A stretch of 39,956 nucleotides of DNA from positions 1 to 39,956 of the forward strand of contig JAHBYW010000013.1 of the NCBI GenBank assembly GCA_019635755.1. Reading direction: 5' to 3'. This document shows, piece after piece, positions 36,816-39,956 of the stretch. The notes below the pieces were generated by a model that was not told where the DNA came from, searched no databases, and worked only from the letters and a program-made list of their open reading frames with translations. The translations under genes were made by a program, and so were the position numbers. This DNA is from Rhizobiaceae bacterium (GTDB lineage Bacteria; Pseudomonadota; Alphaproteobacteria; Rhizobiales; Rhizobiaceae). Positions within the stretch are counted from its first letter, which is position 1, and each line of letters starts with the position of its first letter.

Positions 36816-37053
36816 TCTCGTGCCTCTCCTTCGGCTCTGCCCGGGAAACGTCCTTCTGCGCCACAAGGCGGGCGACGCCGGCCGCCAGCGTCAGCAGCCC
36901 GATCGCGGCCGCGCGCGCGCGCGGGTCGGGCACCATCCCGTCGATCGCGTAGGGGGCGGCCGCCTCGATGCCGCTGAGCACCGTCGCGGCGGCGATCAGC
37001 CGCACCGACCAGGCGCGGGCGGCGACGCGGCGCCAGTTGTCGACCAGCCTCAC
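36793..37053 (-). CDS. Holin-like small membrane protein (86 aa)
   Basis: An 86-aa protein starting RLVDNWRRVAARAWSVRLIA, a pattern I know from a common family in the holin position of alpha- and betaproteobacterial phages (I believe DUF7940). Two hydrophobic segments (RLIAAATVLSGIEAAAPYAI; AAAIGLLTLAAGVARLVAQK) are followed by an acidic C terminus (EPKERHENVDEDQN). The GTG start overlaps the stop of a 25-aa ORF (GTGA). With an SAR endolysin it would be a pinholin or regulator of timing. Confidence 0.78.
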   Translation of the reverse strand: MRLVDNWRRVAARAWSVRLIAAATVLSGIEAAAPYAIDGMVPDPRARAAAIGLLTLAAGVARLVAQKDVSRAEPKERHENVDEDQN

Positions 37054-37127
37054 CGGAAGCCCTCCCGGCCTTGCGTCGTGCGGTCGACGGTGCGCGGGCC
37101 GTTCCAGATGCGGACGATTTCGATCAT
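37050..37127 (-). CDS. 25-residue ORF at the head of the lysis cassette
   Basis: A 25-aa reading frame (MIEIVRIWNGPRTVDRTTQG, then REGFR) in the 89-bp gap between tail spike and holin. GAGGAG lies about 8 nt before the ATG and its stop overlaps the holin GTG (GTGA). The tight coupling suggests that it is translated, as a leader peptide that sets holin translation or as a micro-protein of its own. Too short to assign. Confidence 0.55.
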   Translation of the reverse strand: MIEIVRIWNGPRTVDRTTQGREGFR

Positions 37128-37142
37128 GCTCCGGCTCCTCGG

Positions 37143-39515
37143 TCAGCTGAACTGGTAGACGGGCAGCGCATAGGAGGTTTCTCCGATGCGCAGGATGATC
37201 TTGCCGTAATAGGCGCCGAGCGCGCCCGTCGACGAAACGCTGTCCGTCACGAAGCCCTGCCCTTCGCCGTTGCGAACGGCGAACTTGACGGCCCCGCCAT
37301 GATCGGCGAGCCCGGCTACGGCAACGCCGGACCCGCTCGCGTTCTTGCCGCGCAGCACCGTGACGCCGCCGGTCAGCTCGATGCTGCCGGTCTCGATCTT
37401 GCCGTCGGATGCCATGGCGAGGCCGACCCGTGACGCGAAAACCGGGCCGACCAGTCGCCCGCTCGGCCCGATCATCACCACGTTGTTGCGCGAGGTGGTG
37501 TAGAACTCGTCGGGCACCGAAGACGCTGTCCTGGACGTGATGGCGATCGTGCTGTCGCTCGCAACGTCGCCGCCGCTGTCGAGTGCAGCGACCGGCGCGA
37601 TCGCCGGCGTGCCGCCGAGATCGGCAAGCAGCTCGGATGCCTTTGTTGCGCCGGTAAGTCCCGAGGAGCCGGCCGACGTGCCGCCGATACGGGCCTTGTA
37701 GTCGCAGGCGCCCTTGTTGCCGCGCACGGCGATGCTGCTGAAATGAGCATAACCCACGCGCACCGCCTCGACGACGGTGTCGGACGTGATCCAGTCGACG
37801 CCTTCCGGCGATTTGGTGCGGGCCGACTTCGACTTCGTGGTCAGCACGTCAAGCTCGACGTCGACGCCGTGCACCCGGTTCAGGTCGAGATCGCGCTGGC
37901 AGTTGATGGCGTAGCCGCGCACCTTGATGCCCATCGACAGCCCGCCCGGTATCGCCTCCACCGCTGCCGGGCAGGCGATCGTGCAGGCCGAGTAGCAGTC
38001 CTCGGCGAACACTTCGGCGTCGATCGCCATCGAGTTCGCCGCGACCGTCTCAAGAATGAGGTCGGCGCCGAAGGCGTAGAGGCAGCCGCGCGCGATGACC
38101 TTGACGACGGCCGACCCGCACTTCTCGGTCGTGGTGTAGGGCTGGAAGGTCACGCCCTTGCCGCCGTCGCCGTAGCTGGTCTTGTCGAGGGACGGCAGGT
38201 GTACGCATTCGACCTCGATGTAGAGCCGGTCGAAACCGTTGGTGATCGACACGCCGTTCGAGCCGTAGAGATCGCCGTCGCCCAGCACCGCCGTAATGGT
38301 CGGGAAACCGCGGATGCCGAAATTGTCCATGCCGTTGAGCTGGAACACGTCGGCGCCGTCGGCCGAGTTGGTGGCGAACACGGTGTCCGGCCCGTCGGCG
38401 AGGATGGAAATCCCGCCGCAGTCGAGCAGGTCCGTCACGATCTCCTGGCGGAACGGCAGGTTGCGCTGGCCGCTCACCTCGTAGCGCCCTTTGGGGAAGT
38501 AGGCGCTCTGCTTCAGCAGCTTCATCATCGTCCACAACGCGGCGAGGCCGGTATAGACCTGGTCGCCCAGCGCCAGCCGGTCGGTGCCGCGCTTGTCGCC
38601 GCCATCGAGCGCGTCCCACCCGGCGGTCGAAGGCGGCACCACGTCCATGAACCACAGCGCGTTGAGCGGGCCGCTGTAGATGCGCATCCATGCCTTGTCG
38701 GTGTCGAAGGTGGAGCGGATGAAGACGCCCTTCTGCGTGTCGGCGGCGATCGTGGCGGAATGATCGTCATGGTCGACCAGCACGAAGTCGCCCTCGCGGC
38801 CCGCCTGCGTCAGCCGCGCATTGGCATAGGCTTCGGTGTCCAGCGCCGCGATCGCCGCGACGGTGTCGCGCACGGCGGTCGGCACGGCGGCCAGCGCGAT
38901 CGCCGCGGCCGCTTCTGCGGCATCCTTCGCCGAGACGCTGTCCTCGCTGGCCGCCACCGCCACGTCCCTTGCCGCGACGGCCGTCGCCGCGGCCGGGGCG
39001 GCGGCGACGATGTCGGCGGCGTCGGGGCCGGGCACGAACTGCCCGAGCTCGCCGTCCCACATCATCGTCTCGCCTGCCGCGAGCGCCGGCAGCTGGCCGT
39101 TGCCTTCGACGCCGGGCGCCAGCCGCACCGAACGGTCGACGTCGCGGCGCAGCTCGCCGGCCACGGCGCCCTGCTTGGCCAGCTCCTTTTCCAGCTCCTG
39201 CGCCGACAGCGCGCCGCCCCGCGTCACCGCCACCTGCCGCTCGTGCAGGCGCCGCCCCTGCACCACGAAGGCGTCGTCGGCGGTGATGTTTTCGGCGAAT
39301 GTGACGGAGAACGTGTCGAGCTCGGCGCCGGTCGTCTTGGCCACGGTCACGTCCGCCTGGGCGAACACCCGCTCGCCTGCCGGGCACAGGAACACCGCGA
39401 CATCCTCGACGTCGAAGATCTTGAAGGCGAACGGGCCGTAGGTCGCGCCGCCATTGCCGACCAGCACGGCGGTCTCGCGCGGCTCGCGCGGCAGCGGATA
39501 AGGAGGCAGCGCCAT
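37143..39515 (-). CDS. Tail spike / tail fibre with T7 gp17-like N terminus and beta-helix
   Basis: A 790-aa receptor-binding protein. Residues 1-120 (LVGNGGATYGPFAFKIFDVE) resemble the T7 gp17 N-terminal domain that binds the tail. Residues 165-260 are Ala-rich and helical, a trimer stalk. Residues about 320-610 have the short repeated strands of a right-handed beta-helix (GFPTITAVLGDGDLYGSNGV; AANSMAIDAEVFAEDCYSAC), as in pectate-lyase-like spikes that cut surface polysaccharide. The C terminus is a small beta domain. GAGG lies 7-8 nt before the ATG. The receptor is unknown; no catalytic residue can be named safely. Confidence 0.85.
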   Translation of the reverse strand: MALPPYPLPREPRETAVLVGNGGATYGPFAFKIFDVEDVAVFLCPAGERVFAQADVTVAKTTGAELDTFSVTFAENITADDAFVVQGRRLHERQVAVTRGGALSAQELEKELAKQGAVAGELRRDVDRSVRLAPGVEGNGQLPALAAGETMMWDGELGQFVPGPDAADIVAAAPAAATAVAARDVAVAASEDSVSAKDAAEAAAAIALAAVPTAVRDTVAAIAALDTEAYANARLTQAGREGDFVLVDHDDHSATIAADTQKGVFIRSTFDTDKAWMRIYSGPLNALWFMDVVPPSTAGWDALDGGDKRGTDRLALGDQVYTGLAALWTMMKLLKQSAYFPKGRYEVSGQRNLPFRQEIVTDLLDCGGISILADGPDTVFATNSADGADVFQLNGMDNFGIRGFPTITAVLGDGDLYGSNGVSITNGFDRLYIEVECVHLPSLDKTSYGDGGKGVTFQPYTTTEKCGSAVVKVIARGCLYAFGADLILETVAANSMAIDAEVFAEDCYSACTIACPAAVEAIPGGLSMGIKVRGYAINCQRDLDLNRVHGVDVELDVLTTKSKSARTKSPEGVDWITSDTVVEAVRVGYAHFSSIAVRGNKGACDYKARIGGTSAGSSGLTGATKASELLADLGGTPAIAPVAALDSGGDVASDSTIAITSRTASSVPDEFYTTSRNNVVMIGPSGRLVGPVFASRVGLAMASDGKIETGSIELTGGVTVLRGKNASGSGVAVAGLADHGGAVKFAVRNGEGQGFVTDSVSSTGALGAYYGKIILRIGETSYALPVYQFS

Positions 39516-39586
39516 GACCAGCCCTCGATCAGAGGACGGCAGGATGACTCGCGCGCGCGGGCGTCAATTGGACTCGTGTCGGGCGC

Positions 39587-39956
39587 CTAGTTGCCGAGCG
39601 CCGCGCCAAGGTCGGGAGCGCGCTGCGGCCCGAAAGGCGCTTCCGGCGCGCGCAGCGGCAGAGGCGAACTGCCGGGTTCCCACCAGAAGCCCTGGCCGTA
39701 ATCGCGCATCCAGTTCTGCCGCTGGCGCTTGAAGGCGTCCTTCGCCTCCGGGTCGGCCAGCCATTGCAGCTGATCGACCAGACCGCGCTCATAGGCGAGC
39801 TTCAGATACCAGAGGTTGCCGCCCGGTACGACGCCGCGAGAAAATCGCACCAGCTCACGGCCGAAATGCGTCTTCTCGCCGCTGGCCAGTTGGATCACGT
39901 TGCCGGCGGTCAGGTTCCAGAAATCGTAGCTTTTTCCGATGAGTGGGCCGACCGCC
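39587..39956 (-). CDS. Large ejection protein, C-terminal 122 codons; continues from 2156-1
   Basis: This is the 3' part of the gene opened by the window edge. The last base of the window completes a Gln codon begun at positions 2-1, and the frame runs on without interruption to a TAG at 39587. The sequence (AVGPLIGKSYDFWNLTAGN; LWYLKLAYERGLVDQLQWLA; MRDYGQGFWWEPG) is the usual C terminus of large podoviral internal proteins that end with a D-P-E-A...R-D-Y-G-x-x-x-W-W pattern. This end and the N-terminal part make sense only as one protein. Confidence 0.85.
   Translation of the reverse strand, partial: AVGPLIGKSYDFWNLTAGNVIQLASGEKTHFGRELVRFSRGVVPGGNLWYLKLAYERGLVDQLQWLADPEAKDAFKRQRQNWMRDYGQGFWWEPGSSPLPLRAPEAPFGPQRAPDLGAALGN

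Noticed and set aside
1-39956. Direct terminal repeats at the window ends
   Set aside because: The first and last bases share no repeat; the ends simply join inside a gene.

Overview
The window is the genome of a temperate podovirus-like phage of an alphaproteobacterium, most likely Hyphomicrobiales (the old Rhizobiales). The evidence is very high GC with G/C third codon positions, a GapR (DUF2312) homologue, a T7-type head, tail and ejection-protein set, and an attP core made of the 3' half of a tRNA-Lys gene. No cellular housekeeping gene is present. The two ends of the window join in frame inside one minus-strand gene (718 codons at the left end, one split Gln codon, 122 codons at the right end), so the 39,956 bases are best read as a complete circular map opened inside that gene. 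The phage has a tyrosine integrase, a repressor/Cro switch and a single attP.

Layout on the circle. (1) Late module, minus strand, running from 18.8 kb down to 1 and on from 39.96 kb to 35.4 kb: putative small terminase, large terminase, GNAT-like protein, small protein, portal, secreted Cys-rich protein, unknown protein, scaffold, coat, decoration-like protein, tail tubular proteins A and B, three large ejection proteins (one with a lysozyme domain) after a small gp14-like one, tail spike, 25-aa ORF, holin, endolysin, Rz, Rz1 and a coiled-coil membrane protein. (2) An independent plus-strand cassette at 19.25-20.42 kb, with its own promoter, a perfect palindromic operator, three small genes (the last a helix-turn-helix protein) and an intrinsic terminator. 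It sits between the late and early modules like a moron. (3) Early module, minus strand, 29.3 to 20.4 kb: Cro-like protein, GapR homologue, HTH/DnaA-like protein, adenine methyltransferase, Toprim primase, N4 gp49-like protein, acidic low-complexity protein and an SF3-like helicase, almost all joined by 1-8 nt overlaps. (4) Lysogeny module, plus strand, 29.4-35.3 kb: repressor, small membrane and HTH proteins, integrase, a GIY-YIG (T5orf172-like) protein, then attP.

The phage encodes no recognisable DNA polymerase or RNA polymerase, so it probably uses host enzymes, with its own primase and helicase. The least explained parts are the moron cassette, which has anti-CRISPR (acr-aca) architecture; a cluster of eleven GGTTAC/GTAACC sites upstream of the small terminase; a four-tetrad G-quadruplex motif between the terminase genes; a roughly 60-residue N-terminal domain shared by the integrase and the GIY-YIG protein; three 19-bp palindromic repeats behind the repressor; and a structured non-coding stretch before the GIY-YIG operon.
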